Assembly (NCBI RefSeq): GCF_921293095.1
Contig: NC_060249.1
Coordinates: forward strand, 81,169,907 to 81,233,906
DNA: 64,000 nt
Reading direction: 5' to 3'
DNA from: Ischnura elegans
Lineage: Eukaryota; Arthropoda; Insecta; Odonata; Coenagrionidae
Made by a program: the position numbers and the translations under genes. The notes under the pieces were generated by a model. The model did no database searches. It worked only from the letters and a program-made list of their open reading frames with translations, and was not told the origin of the DNA. This document shows positions 18,018 through 31,300 of the stretch, one piece after another (positions within the stretch are counted from its first letter, which is position 1; each line of letters opens with the position of its first letter).

Positions 18018-20854
18018 TCCATACCCTCGAAATCCGGGAGCAGGTACCCGGACCCCTCGTCTTACATAATCCCTCTTTGTGGTAAGGGACTGCAGTCATT
18101 CAATCAGTTTTGAAAATATTTGTTCCTTTCTCAAAAAATATAAACTAAGAATTTAATGCTTCGTCTTTTGAGCAGCGTTTACAATTTTTAAATGAAATTG
18201 TACAATAAGTATTACATCTGGATTTCAGTATTAACATCAAAATGGATATTGCTGCTGCATTAAATGTGTTAATATTGACGGTAGTTTTGTTGAAAATTTG
18301 ACAATTCTTAGTGTAAAACTACGAATTCAATTTGAAGTCCGCAATTTACATTAAAGCAAGAATTATCCATGTAGGTAATTCATGTAAACAAAGCATGATT
18401 GTCCACAAACAAATGCCGCTGGTAGGGATATAAACCTAGATAGGAGGGAGCCCTTGGAGTCAGAGATAACGTGGACTCCCAGCTAGGACGGGTTGAAAAA
18501 GGTTGGTGGTTAGTGGGCATGATTTTCAGCGAGACCCTTCTTAACGAATGTCCTGCAAAAATGCTACGTATGGAGGGGATGGTAGAGTCTCTTGGTGCTC
18601 AGTACAGCAGTCATGCTAAGGCGAGAACTCCCGTCTCGAAAGGGCTAAGTAAGTATTCAACGCAAGAGAATACATATAACAGGCTGAGGGATGGTATCCC
18701 TGGTACTGTATGATTGCAATCATCCCACGTTGGCATTCTTTTTACTTGAATTCTTTTTCCATGAAGGAATCATTGCAGGTCCAATAATGAATTGTCAATG
18801 GTTTTTCACTTCCTCCTCGCTTATGTAATGCATCACCAGACATAGGCTATTCTGCCGATGCAAATTTGTTCAGTGGCATTAAGGTAATGGAAGTCAGATG
18901 TAGCACTCCTACTTAGTAGGTGGTGGAAGTACTTGGCATCACAAAGCCAATTGTAGAACTTTATGCATTAAAATAATCCTGAATCAACAACAGCATTCAC
19001 AAATGAAAGAATCACAGATTTAGAGTGAATTGTATTTAAATGTCTGTTTTTAAATTGGGGCAACTACTCCTCCAGCTCATAGTGCTCGAGTAACTTTATG
19101 AGATCTCTTATATGAAGTTAGAACTACACATCTTAAGATTAATTAACATGGCTAATCATGTTTTCTATGGTAGGAATTACTTTGTTACATTAGCTAGTTA
19201 GCATGTAACCATTGTAGCAGTACTATTTTTTAAATATGGTATTCTATGGAAAATCAGTTCAAAACTTTCGATTTTAACTAGTAGATCAGTTACACATTGC
19301 ACATTAGAAATAGATTTTGATAAAAACATTTAAAGACTTTTTTCTGGAATTTTTTAAAGATTCTTTTTTAGCGAAGTATTGAAAAATGAATAGTACATTG
19401 CAGTGTGCATTATCACAGTGCAATGTAATTTCATTACCTTAAATTGTCCTGAGTCCTACATTGGAATACAAACTTCTGATCAACCATCCCTTTCTGGCTA
19501 GTGTGCTTTCGACCACCCTTTACATCATAGGGAAAGTACCAGCCTATAGGGAGCATTGACCTGACAACCATAAAGGCATGTCTCAGAAACAATAGTTGGA
19601 TCAGTTGTATTTGCTTCTTACGTCATATCAGAAAGGTAATCCCAACAGAGACTTATGAGAATATGGCCCTGACTGTGATTGTTTAGCACGCACCCACCTT
19701 CTTCCCAAGAACTCAGGGCCTTAGTACACTAGTATGTGACACATGGTGGTGGGGGTCCATTTGTTATCCATTGCTGTGCCCCAGGGGTTGGTGAGAAGTA
19801 AATTCATTTAAGTGCCTATGGGTTAGCTTCTCTAAAATGTACCAGGTAATGTGCACCCAGGTTTTGGGCCTTGTTACAGACCCCAGGTCTAGCAAAATTT
19901 TGAGGTCTTTTTGAACTTGTAGTCCAGATTGGATATCAAATGGCAGAAGTGCATATAGCTCTAGAATAGGGAAGCAGCTATTGGATTTAGGATTTTGACA
20001 GGAAAAGATTTCAAGCATTTGAATTTCTTGTTGCCACTTTTTGAAAAAAATACCTTGCTTAAAGAATAATATGTATTTATTGCTCATTAGGGTACACAAA
20101 CAAATCATTTTCACATTTCAGATTATAGAATACAATAACATCTCAAATAACAGATATCAAAACTTATTTTTAATAAAATTTTCTTTATGTAAGATTTTAC
20201 ACTTTCCCGGCGAACAGAATATGTAAACTTTTCTTTAATTATATTAGGCCTCAATTCATTCATTCACCCTTAAGCACTGTTCATGAAAAAATGATAATTA
20301 TGTATTTGACAAAACCTGCAAAAATTACTAAAAACCTTGTGACATGATACATCAATAAATACAAGTTAACATGGATGTGTATGAACGATTTTGATGGACC
20401 AAAACAGAACATGAATGGATGCATGGACCAAATTACAATATGTTATTTCCTATTTACGCAACTGCACAAGTTACATGGTGCATTTTCATGTTCATTCATT
20501 TCAACACCAACTTGTGCATGCTAATGAACTGAGTGAATAGGTCCTCACTCTAATTGTAAGAAAAGACTATGATAGAGTCACAACTCATATTGTGATGCCA
20601 AATTTTTGGTATACATATTGCAGATGCATTGGTTATGAAGTTCTACAGCACTTCATTTAATTTTAAGTTCAAAATATCAAATATTTTAACCATTTTGCTG
20701 TGACAGCATGATTCAGCTTATGAACTACTCCCTAAAATGAAAAATTTTAAAAATCATAAGCTCTGACTGCCAAGAACTGCAAAACACTTAAAATACCATT
20801 TCACGTTGGTGTCTTATCTGAGAACTTAAGTTCAATGAGAGTAAGTGCAATACC
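18018..20854. other. Intergenic stretch, nothing firmly recognised
   Basis: No gene was identified. The minus-strand frame at 19764-20114 (116 codons) has no motif I recognise and no exon context. A weakly inverted pair of ends around 20246-20550 (AGGCCTCAATTCATTC and GTGAATAGGTCCT) could be a decayed MITE related to the AGGCC-ended family, at low confidence. Confidence 0.35.
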
Positions 20855-21382
20855 TTGTCCATCAACCTAAAAAAAGTCCCTCTTAACTTCAATTACACTT
20901 TTAACTCAATACCCGTGAATCGCAGGTTGTCAGTAAAGGAACTTGGGGTACTAATTGATACTAAACTAGATTTCTCCGACCATATACAAACAGACAAATC
21001 TAAAGCCATGCCCCTTTTAGGCCTACTATACAGATATTTCGAAATTAAAGATCCACAACCTCTTTGCTGCTATTTTTCAACAATTGCCCTTCCTGTGATA
21101 ACCCATTGCTCTCCTATTTGGGCGATGTCAGCTCCGTCAAATCTCTCTGCCTTTAAATCTCTTACTAACTTCTTCTCAAGTATAGTCGAATATAGAGTCC
21201 CTCACATGCGTAATATGCCCACTAACACCATTGTAACTTCTCTCTCCATTCACAATCTTCCTTTTCTACAACTTAAATGTAACCTTAAATTTATCTACAT
21301 TATCCTCAACTCAATCACATTTTGTCCTGAACTCCTTTCTTTTCTGAATTTTCGAGTACCCTCCCATTTATTATGTGCATAA
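20855..21382 (+). pseudogene. LINE reverse transcriptase 3' remnant
   Basis: A single 175-codon plus-strand frame reads RLSVKELGVLIDTKLDFSDH, then a block with PVITHCSPIW and further conserved-looking hydrophobic stretches. The K-x-LGV-x-x-D-x-x-L-x-F-x-x-H pattern and the Y/H-C-S-P-I-W pattern are those of Jockey/CR1/I-like LINE RT C-terminal regions. The catalytic half is absent. It lies in the intergenic space between Chk1 and the CFAP100-like gene. Confidence 0.65.
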
Positions 21383-22251
21383 TAAATGTTACGATGAAAT
21401 CATTTCCATCTCTCAGATTATCCTTCAGCTTCACTGCTGGCACTTTTCAATTGTAGAATGACAAATTGAAGATAGCACGGTCTCAATTCCCAGGATAATA
21501 TCTAACCCAGATCTTCCACCAGTAACCAAATATGTAATCCTGTCCAAGAAGTGTGAGCAGTCAAAAGTGCCCATACCCCCCAATGCTGACGGTGTAAAAT
21601 GCTAACACAATATACCATATACAGATGAAGCACAGACTCAGGCAACTCACCATTACACATTGTCATACAGGTACATATGTAATAACAAGCAGTATGAAAC
21701 ATAATCATCCAGTCAAATTGTAGCCAACCCATTTGAGAAAATGTAGTAATTTTGCAGTCTTCAACATGGAAACTGTCTGCAAGAATGAACTTCAGTTGTA
21801 GTAATTGTAAAACGGGAAGAATTGTAAACAGAGGAGAATAGGAAAAGAACAGCTGGGACTAGAAATGGACATGTGAGGATGATAAATGGATAATCTATAA
21901 GTCGCTATTTACTCATTCCTTTTTCCTTTCCATTCCCCATTCCTTCCGATGACCTAACAGTCAAGGTTTTCAAGCAAGCAATTCTGATATTCTGTGCATG
22001 TTCAGAATGCCTCTCACAATAACAATGGAAAGAATAGTGTGTGAATAGTGACTATTAGATGAATGGCTGGTTGACCAGACATGGGAAAATTGCCACCATA
22101 CTGTATTTGAATGCATTTCAATTTCACCCTCACATACTGCTATCTCATAACATTGTTCTGTCAAGATGTGAAGATAACCTAACTAACCTAACATGAATAA
22201 AATTCTCACCAAGAATACACAATGTGAAAAGTCATTTCATACAATACTTAC
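21383..22251. other. Stretch downstream of the CFAP100-like gene
   Basis: No exon could be supported. If the alternative donor at 22251-22250 is used, a further minus-strand exon of the CFAP100-like gene would be expected in or beyond this stretch. I could not identify one. Confidence 0.3.
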
Positions 22252-22351
22252 AGGAATGAGCTGGTAGATTCTTGTAAGGACTTCTTGTTCATTCTGTGCC
22301 TCAAGTGAATGCAAAGAGCTGGATAATTTAATAAATATTTTCCTTGAAAAT
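22252..22351 (-). other. Open second frame ending at a strong splice donor
   Basis: After the stop at 22354-22352, another minus-strand frame stays open from 22458 to 22252 and reads EHPKFSRKIFIKLSSSLHS then EAQNEQEVLTRIYQLIP. It ends exactly at CCT|GTAAGT, a strong donor. Either the 3' UTR is spliced or the true C-terminus continues in this frame. Confidence 0.4.
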
Positions 22352-25300
22352 TTAGGATGTTCTGTACACGTATTTATCTTCACATGATGCTTTATGAAAA
22401 TAGTATCTAATTTTACATTCCCTAAGTTTATTATCAAGCATGGGCAAGATGGAATCAATCTGGTGCATTGTAGATTTATCAGATGGCTCAGATTCAGCTA
22501 TTGTTGGGAGAGAAGGAAAGTACGATGAGTGAATCAGAGGTGATACTCTTATGACATCTGATTTCAAGGCAAACCATTTCCTAGATGTGCGCTTCATTTT
22601 CTCTTGAATCAAACTTAAGAATGGATCAGGTATGGAAGTTTTTCCTACATGAAACAAGTTTGATTTTGATATCTTTTCCTTTTCTGCTGGAAAGATGCTT
22701 TTCCACCTCATCAAATTATCCCTGATTTTGGTTGTTTTGACAACATCCACGAAAGACATTTCTCTGGTATCACGCTCAGTCTCAGCAACACTAAAAGATT
22801 TATCATAATTGGTCAGAAGAGATATTTTGCGTTTGGTAGTGTCTGTTACTACTAAACTGGGTTTCTTTACTGGCCATGAACGAACTTTGAATGGCTGTAA
22901 TTTGGGCTCTATCTGAGGTAGTTCTAAAGTCTTATTGGGAATTAATGCAACCAAGCTCTCTTTCGAGTACTTGATTCCATCTTCCAAACCCATGGAAGAC
23001 AGTACACTATCCTGTGACTTGGGTGAACTCGATTGCTTCAGAAAACTAGGCTCTGACACTTTTGAGGGCTCATTGCTCTCTTCTGATTCATGAACAGTTT
23101 CTTTCAGACTAGTTTCTGATTCCCATGGCTTAATTTCATACTCATCCGTAAGATATTCAGGCACTTCTTCTAGTGCTATAGGTTGTGTAAATATATCTTC
23201 TGTGTATATATCTTGTTCAAATTTTATCATTGGCGTCTCTACTTCCTTTTCACTTTCAGGAAGTGGCTCAGAGCGCAGTTTTAACCCCTTGCGATGCTAA
23301 AAGATAAAAGGTTAACCATTAAGTTTAAAAATGATGCATAAATTGGGGCATAGGACACAAATAGGATTTTGAAATGACCATTCAAAAACGTGTGAATGCA
23401 TTTTATGAGGAAAACATGCAGTTTTTTAGTGGTGTGAGTAATAGGAGAAAATGGCAGACTACAGGATGAAAGATTTTAACAGGAAATGGAAATTTTAACA
23501 GGATGTGGAAGACAATCGAAAACCTTTTAAACTAACGTTATGAGAGTGCACTGGTTATTTGAAACCAATGAATAGAGTTGTGTACAAACATCTGCAGGCT
23601 AGGCTTTGATCAATAAAGTCCAGTATTCACTGTGCCAACCCCCCTGATTGGGTAGCTTAGGAAAAAAAGATTGGATGAACATTAGCAGGTTTGCTGGATG
23701 GTAGAGCAGATGCACTAGGATCTCCCTGAGTCGACTCATTGTCGACTTGATTCTAATGGCCAATATTCTGGATAAGTAATGTCCTACATGCACTAAAACA
23801 TAGTAATTATAGCATAGAAAGGGAAAAAGAAATAATGGAATATATTTATCTCAGAGAGGTATCGCCATTTGGTTTACAAGGGCCTATCACATTCATTCAA
23901 AGGAAATAAGGAAGCCAATTGCAGTATTCGGTATGATATTGGATATTCCACTTTATTCATTGTTGAACTACAACAGTTAAAGAAAGAGGAAAACAACAAT
24001 GGTGAATAAACTGGATGTTGAATACGTGAATTTCAAGGGAGACCAAAGCAATTTCAATCAAGTCAATAGCTCAATTTCAGGAACATGGGAGTTGACCACA
24101 GTTCAAGCTGTTTTGAAATCGTTTATAATATCTCATAACAGCTTCAAGACAGGCTTAAAATAGTTTCAACACAGATTCTCTATCATCAGGTATAATAACA
24201 AGCAACTGAAACACACCTACCTTTGCGATTATTCTGCGGAAGAAAATATCCTTCACTTGCTTTTCATATCTTTTAACTTTCCTAAAATGCTGATCAGCAA
24301 GCTCTGCTTTATGTAACCCCTCTTCTTCCTTAATGATTAATCTCTAAAATAAATGAGACAAACAAGAGTAAACTCATAGCCAACTGTTGGCACGTGTCTT
24401 ATTTCACATTGATTTCTGTGGGAAAAAATTTCCCTGAACAAGGAAATGAACAACAGACCTTTGGCTTTCCAAGCCACTGCGCAGGATACTATGCTATTCA
24501 AGTTCCTAAATTACAATCACATTATTATGTACCAAGGTTCAGGATACTAGGTATTGGAATTTATTTCCATGGCACTTTATGTCAATTCCATCTCCGTTCA
24601 CACAGCAGGTTTTACATATTCTGTATATTTTCATGTACCACACGCCTTCATGCACGATATATACCTTGTTTTTTGGACAATGAATTTAGGAAGTAATAAT
24701 TTTGAAAAAAGTCTGCCTATATATCATTAAATGGAAAAAAACAGCATATGTATCATTACCTGGGTCCAAAATTCTACAGTTTCCCTTTGAAAATTAAGTA
24801 AAAAATAAATATTTTAAAATAAAATGAATATTTTAAAATAACATAAAATAAATATTTTGTGCACTATATATCCAATTGTGTTGTCATTAATTATGCTGTT
24901 GAAATGAAATGTTGATCATCATATGTTTCATTATTGAGTTGATCTCAAATAATTTTGTCTTCTTCACGCCATATTTTGCTATGCTCTTCTAAGCGCACCC
25001 CCTTTTCTGACCCCACAAAAAAGGAAAAATAGATATGCGTGGAACATGAAAAAATAAGGAATGTTTTAGTTGACATCATGTATTCAGCAAAATGCTTAAA
25101 TGGTGTAACAGCAAACAAACTAAATAACTGATGATATTTAAAATTCATTAATTGGAACAACATACATATAATATTTTTGCCAAACCTTTAGCAGTGTAGG
25201 TGGCAGGTTGCTAATCTCCCACAGCACCGTGGATACTTCATTTGATAAGTTGTTGAGAATGGATGACAATCCAATATTTAGTTTGGTTGGATTTAGCAAC

Positions 25301-28300
25301 ATATTGTATGCACTTGTAATTAGAGCTTGGGCATCAACATGGGAATCATTCAAAATAATAGTTGTCACCTCCAATTTTTCCCTCCTGCATCAAAAGGAAA
25401 GAAATTATAATTTCTGACCTTCTGCTAAAGATTTTTCTCTTTTCTTCTGCAAAAGATTTGTCTCAAAAGGCCCACATAAAATTCTTCAAATGTGTACCAA
25501 AATGACAAAGAAGGTTAAAATAGATACCTACATTGCTAATTCTTGCAGCTCTCTTTTCTTATTTTCTAGGACAGTAAATTCCTCCACAAGATTGTCATAG
25601 TCTCTTCGAAATTTCTGTACTTCTAGTTGACAAATATGCTGAAAAAATAAGACATTTTTTTTCAGTTTTCCCAACTGGAGTCAAATGTAACTACAGGCTG
25701 AGCAAAGGCTTGTTAATATTTTGATTCCTTCTTTGAATAATCTTGTATGTGTAATGCAAGCCCCTTTGTTGAGATAAAATTGAAAGGTAATACGTACGTA
25801 AATCATTTACTTTTACTTACTCTAATCATATGCCAGATACCTAAAAAATTTCCAAACTACCTGCGATGAAAAACTAAAGGCAGGGATACATTTGGTGCTG
25901 TAGAAGAATGCAATTAGTACCATATCTTGTAAACATATGGGGGATGTTCGAGGGCCTAAGTTATGAAAATTTTATGAGCAAACATAACTAAGTCTTGGCT
26001 GCTTTGAGGAAGGAATCATTCTGTTGGATTAGCTGTTAAACTAATATCTATTGGTAAATAAAATAACAAATTTCCACTTTATTATTATTTATTGAGACAT
26101 CGGGTTTGGATGCAACATGTCAATTTTCAAGACTGGTGAGCTCAGTATAGTGCATTGGTGTCTGTGTAATGAAGAGGAATGGGGTGAGACAGGAAAACCT
26201 TGAGGTGAGGTAAAAGGAAGGCCCAGGATAAGTTAAATAGAACAGGTTACATATTTAGGATGTAAAGGAGAAGAATGTCACATTACATCACAAAAGAATA
26301 CACAAATATGAAAAAGGTTAGCTCACAGGAAAGCGGAGTGGAGAGGTGCATCAAACTAATCTTCAGATTGTTGATTTTTGATGAAGACAAAGATTAAGGT
26401 TGAATCAGGAAAGCTTTTAGCAACGTAGCTATTCAAACTTCCTAATTTAAATCGAACAAATTTGGAGGAAACAAAATCCATTCTGAAGTTTATAACCATG
26501 AATGACCCTGAATTCATCGGAAGCTCAAACAAAAAGCTGGAAAAAGACATTTTGATTCAATATAATACTGCTTACCTTCAAATCTTTGAAGAATTTATTC
26601 AGATGTTTATTCTCCTTTTGTAACTTCATTGCATTTGACATAATATTGGCATTTAATTCTTCCATATAATGAAAATAGTCCTTCAATTCCTTTGGGTCAG
26701 TAAAATACAATTCTGGAAAAGGGAGGCATATAAAATTGAGAGCCATAAATAATTGATACAAATTAAATAAGCATGTACTGCATATATTTTGCACAAGAGC
26801 AAAAATATAATGCCATAGAAGAATCATAGAGAAGTTCTAGAGTCAAGGTTCACCCCTGGGTTTACTAACCAGACTAATTGAGGACTCACACTTGCCTTTA
26901 AGCCAAATATTCCTCATTATAATGACATTAGCATATACTAATAGTATCATTTGTATCCATCATAATGAAAAATTACATTAGTATGCAGTGTAAGTGCATA
27001 TGAAGATAAGATTATGAAGCCAATTCCATCATCATGAATCACAAAATTTACTGAGCAGCTGTTCTGTAGAAATTTCAAAATGCCAATTTATATTAATTTA
27101 TATTGCTAATTTCACAAGTTATACTGAGGAAATGAGGGACGATGTCAATTATGATTGTTCTGTATTTCATTAATCCAATGCGATTTCAAATGAGAGCAAA
27201 CAACCTTATAGAGCTAACTTGCATGAATCAATTCATATATGTACTTGATTACACTCCAATCCAAATCTACTCAACGGTTTTACCGTAATTGCTCAGTGAA
27301 CATTTAAAATGCAAGTAGTTGCCTTCTCTGTTAAAATAAGTTAGTTGTTAGTGCCGCCCGAAAGAAGAGAGGTTGGCAGCATGATTTTTTGTGGGATGAG
27401 TCTACAGAGCCCAATGGTTGTACTCAGACAAGTGTAGAGCTACAGCTTCATTGGTGTGATGATTGCACACTGAACAGAATAAATAAACCACTGCTAAATG
27501 GAGACTTCTAATATCCCCCACCAGTGCTACCTTAGAACATAAATACTTTTAGCAAGCAAGGTAAGGGTGTTTAAAATAAGGAGAAAAAGGAATGGAGAGC
27601 AGCCTCTAGGATATACATAAATAGAAACCAACAGCAACTTACTACCAAGGCTAGCTAATAATGCAGCTATATAACTATACCATTTTCCCGAACTGAAGGT
27701 GGCTGACCTTGAGCGTGCTCGCAACCCACCCACTCTTCTAGCCAATCACAGAAGAGTGACAGGAGAAAGTGTGCAAGAGCCCGCAGTCTCTCTCCGAACT
27801 CCGTTGAGTGCACATCGCTCTCCAGCTGGCAGTGTTGCCAAGCCGAATCTTTGGAGATCGCCGAGCGCTCGTTCTGCTGCCCCCGAAAGTACCGTTACTC
27901 CCAAGGCTGGCAACACCGGTTGACCGGATGGACGGGAGCGGAGGGGAAAAGGGAAAGGGATGGAGGGGAACGGATAGGTGGAAGGGGCAGCGCTTCCCAT
28001 TGGCTACTTTCTATTTTCCACCCAGCCGCCTTCAGTTCGGGAAAATGGTATAGTGATGATTAAAAAGAGTTTTTGAAAGTTGATGCGTAGTTTTCCGCGG
28101 CGTTGTCTAGATGATGTCTCCATGTTCCTGGGCTTCACCGCGTGGATTTTTCTTTATGACGACAGTTTCTCCGGTATTCCAACCGGCGTCTTCAGGTCGA
28201 CCTGAAGACGCCGGTTGGAATACCGGAGAAACTGTCGTCATAAAGAAAAATCCACGCGGTGAAGCCCAGGAACATGGAGACATCAGTTTTTGAAAGTGTT

Positions 28301-31300
28301 ATCAAAAAAAGGCATACATATTTAACCTGGTATTTTTTGTGATCCTAAATTATTCAAGAGCACCAAGTTTTCATATAACCATCAAAGCTAACATGCTACG
28401 AGTGCAAATGCATCTCCCAACCCATTCTGTAACAAGTGTGGCATCCTCTACCATGAAAATGATCATTTCCTCAGGAGTTATCTACATATATGCTTCATTA
28501 AACTGATTATTATAAATTGTCCAGTATTGCATGAAACTTGGCAACTATAATAGAAATAGGTAATTATCAGAGCAAGATTATACAAGTACCTGGGGGCTTA
28601 TCTTCTGCATTGACAGAGTAAAAAAATTGCACCAGCTCCTCCAGCGGCAGAGTTGGGTCAATGGAGTTGATATGATATCGATCACAACCTGCAGGCATCT
28701 GAGCCAAAGTTAATTTGTTTTCTTCAACATGGATTCTATCATGCTTTTTCCTCCATTGTAGGGGACTTACACGGTACAGAAATTCTTGATAGCTTTTCAA
28801 TAATCTCCAATGTTCCTCTAAATTATACAGGTTGCAACGAGCAATGTGAACCAAGGCCTGCAACTTTTTCTTTTTTTGACGAGCATCCAGTAGTTTTTTC
28901 CTCGCTTCCCTTTGTCTGTGTAAGAAATAGAGGTCTTCATTCAAATTGAATTTTACTCATCCAATGGAGCAAAATGCAATAGCTGACTGAATTTTTCACC
29001 TGCAGTTAGCTCGATTGCATGACTTCCCCTCTGTGCAGGAAAATTTTCAAGAAAGCCAGAGCCTTTTTTTCTTCCGGGATAGGCAGAGCAGGTAAAAGGC
29101 CCTTATCATCCCATCCCAACCCTTTTCCTGAGGGCTCACATGGAAGACCCCACCCACCAAAGGATCATTTTGGATAATTCAGTGAAATCATTTTATTGGC
29201 CGAAATCCACAAAAATATATTACAAAGTTTGATCTTATTTTTGTTTCATTTGTTACCAAAAAGGAAGGGAATCGGTTGATATTTACCGGTTTATCAGTTT
29301 ATATTCATTTATATTAACTATAAATCTTAAGCATGGAACATCTCCCATCCAGTCATCAAGGTGTGTTGAGAGGATTGGAAGGACAGTTATAGTACCTCAA
29401 GGGTATGGTGTTCAACCACTAACAAGCAAGGGGCTAGTTTGGTAAGAGGGGAGGATTGCCCATTATCCCATTCATAAAAGAAATCATTTGGACCATAGAG
29501 ACTGGGATGGTCTGGGCAGGTCGGATGGTTGGCGATTGCCGAGGGCCCCCACAACACTCGTATTCATCGCTAAGCATATATGTAAAGTGTAATAAAAAGA
29601 CTCAAGAGTACTTGAACCAAAGTTTATTTTGCCATTATAAAATTATACATATAAAAGCTTGCAACCATAGCCTTCAGTTGATACACTCAGAAAAAATGTT
29701 TGAAATTGTTTCCTTGGAGTATTTGATTACTCTTCTAACAACTATAAATCTACCCTCTCAAAAGCTTAATTTTAATTGTTTGCTAATTTCATCACAATCA
29801 TTAAAATCAATATTAAGGAGGAGCATTCATGCATCTCAAAAGTAAATGCAAGAAGTTCACCAATTGACAGTTTAACATGATACATATGCAATTCAATAAA
29901 AAGCATACTTTTTTCATTCCAAGGAAACTTAGGTCCAAAGTATCACAGAAAAAAGGATACCCAGCTAAAAAAAACTCCTCTCTAATTATCCCATTCTATA
30001 TATATTGTAATGGTTCAAGCCCCATTACAGTGCATTTCTACTCGGCGCATTTTCTTCCCTACCAGTTTACCCGCTCTTTCCACGACCTTTCCCAAAACCC
30101 CACCCCCAGACCATGGCCCGTGGAGGAAGGCGTGGATGAGTAAGAGGGGATGAATGTGTTTTCGCCGATTTTTGTATGGTTGTGTGTGAGTGTGTGTGTG
30201 TGTGTGTGGGAGGAGGGGAGCTCTGGTTTTCCCTGAGTGAGTGGCGTGTTACTCCTCCCTGTCTTCATTGTGCATTACCCCCACCCCAAGTTGAGGTATA
30301 ATAAAAGGTGGTGCGCGTAAGAGAACCTAGGGAATTCCTAAGTGACTGTCGGGCGGAGCCTATGCCTGAAATCAGTGCGACGCACGGCAGGAGGAGACAA
30401 GGGGCCCAAACATTATTTCAGAAAGATTGATCTGGAAGAAGAATCCCCCCCTGTCCGAAGGAGCAAAGGACCAGCTGAAGAGGACGCATTACCTCCGTTC
30501 CGGATGCAGCTTCCTCCAACAAGGGAGAAAGGAGTGCAGTAAATGGAACGAGAGTTTGTTGGATCCAACCTGGTCCAGACTCGGACTACGATAAAGTAAG
30601 ATTGCAGCTATTCCCCCCCCCCCCCAAAGCCCCCTCGTGTCTCCTGCCAAGCCAAGTTAAGACAAACAGTCACGGAACGCACCCGTTACATTAGTGAAAG
30701 TGAAATTAATCACCAAGTACAATTAACGTTCGCACCCAAATTTACATTCGTCGGGATGGACTATCATTTACCTCCCCAGTCAAGAAATCATTGAATTTGT
30801 ATCATATTTACGTGTTCACCACCGAACTTTACTTTGTTATCATCATTTTCTATATTGATTTTCATCTAGAAACCAAGTTATATTGTTGTTGTTTTTTTTA
30901 ATATTTATTTATCATTGATGTTTCATAAGTGGCTTTCACCAATTCATATTTCATTAGCGTATAAGAGGGTTCCTTTTGTTTTTGTCATATGCAACATTAT
31001 TTGTGTGAATTATATTTTGTTTAATTGAAAGTGTTTGAGTGAGTGTTTTGTTCTGATTTCCTTCACGGGTCACCTCAAGGAAAATATCCCTAGCCCTTCC
31101 TTTCACCCCGTCCGTTTTCCTTCCGTAAATGCGTGTTGGACGAGTGCATCAGCGCCCGAACGTCACCCATCAGTTTGAATCGGGAACCCCCCACCCGCAA
31201 TCATCTTCACAGAAGGGGAATATTTTTATTTATTTATGTGAATTACGAGAAGTGAGTGGCATAGTTTTGTCCCGTAGGTCCCATGCGGGAGGGATCTTCG

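Larger units (their letters stand above)
28081..28284. mobile_element. Penelope-type insertion: perfect palindrome with opposed hammerheads
   Basis: The direct repeat AGTTTTTGAAAGT (28068-28080 and 28285-28297) brackets a 204-bp insertion. It consists of a 32-bp lead and a perfect 172-bp palindrome (28113-28284), centred on GGTCGACC with no loop. Each half contains CTGAAGA, a CCGGT/ACCGG stem II, GAAA and a GTC cleavage triplet. Size, 13-bp duplication and ribozymes fit a nonautonomous Penelope-like derivative. It is in an intron of the CFAP100-like gene. The open frame across it has no meaning, being palindromic. Confidence 0.65.

Noticed and set aside
19764-20114. 116-codon minus-strand frame in the intergenic region
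   Set aside because: No recognisable motif, no splice context, and no relation found to the CFAP100-like gene.
27699-28063. Several GC-rich overlapping frames on both strands
   Set aside because: They lie inside a GC-rich TIR element, where stop codons are rare by composition.
28111-28293. 60-codon open frame
   Set aside because: It crosses the perfect palindrome and has no protein features.
30007-30029. tRNA-like B-box (GGTTCAAGCCC)
   Set aside because: It is the loop of a perfect 8-bp hairpin; no A-box, acceptor stem or anticodon arm is found around it.
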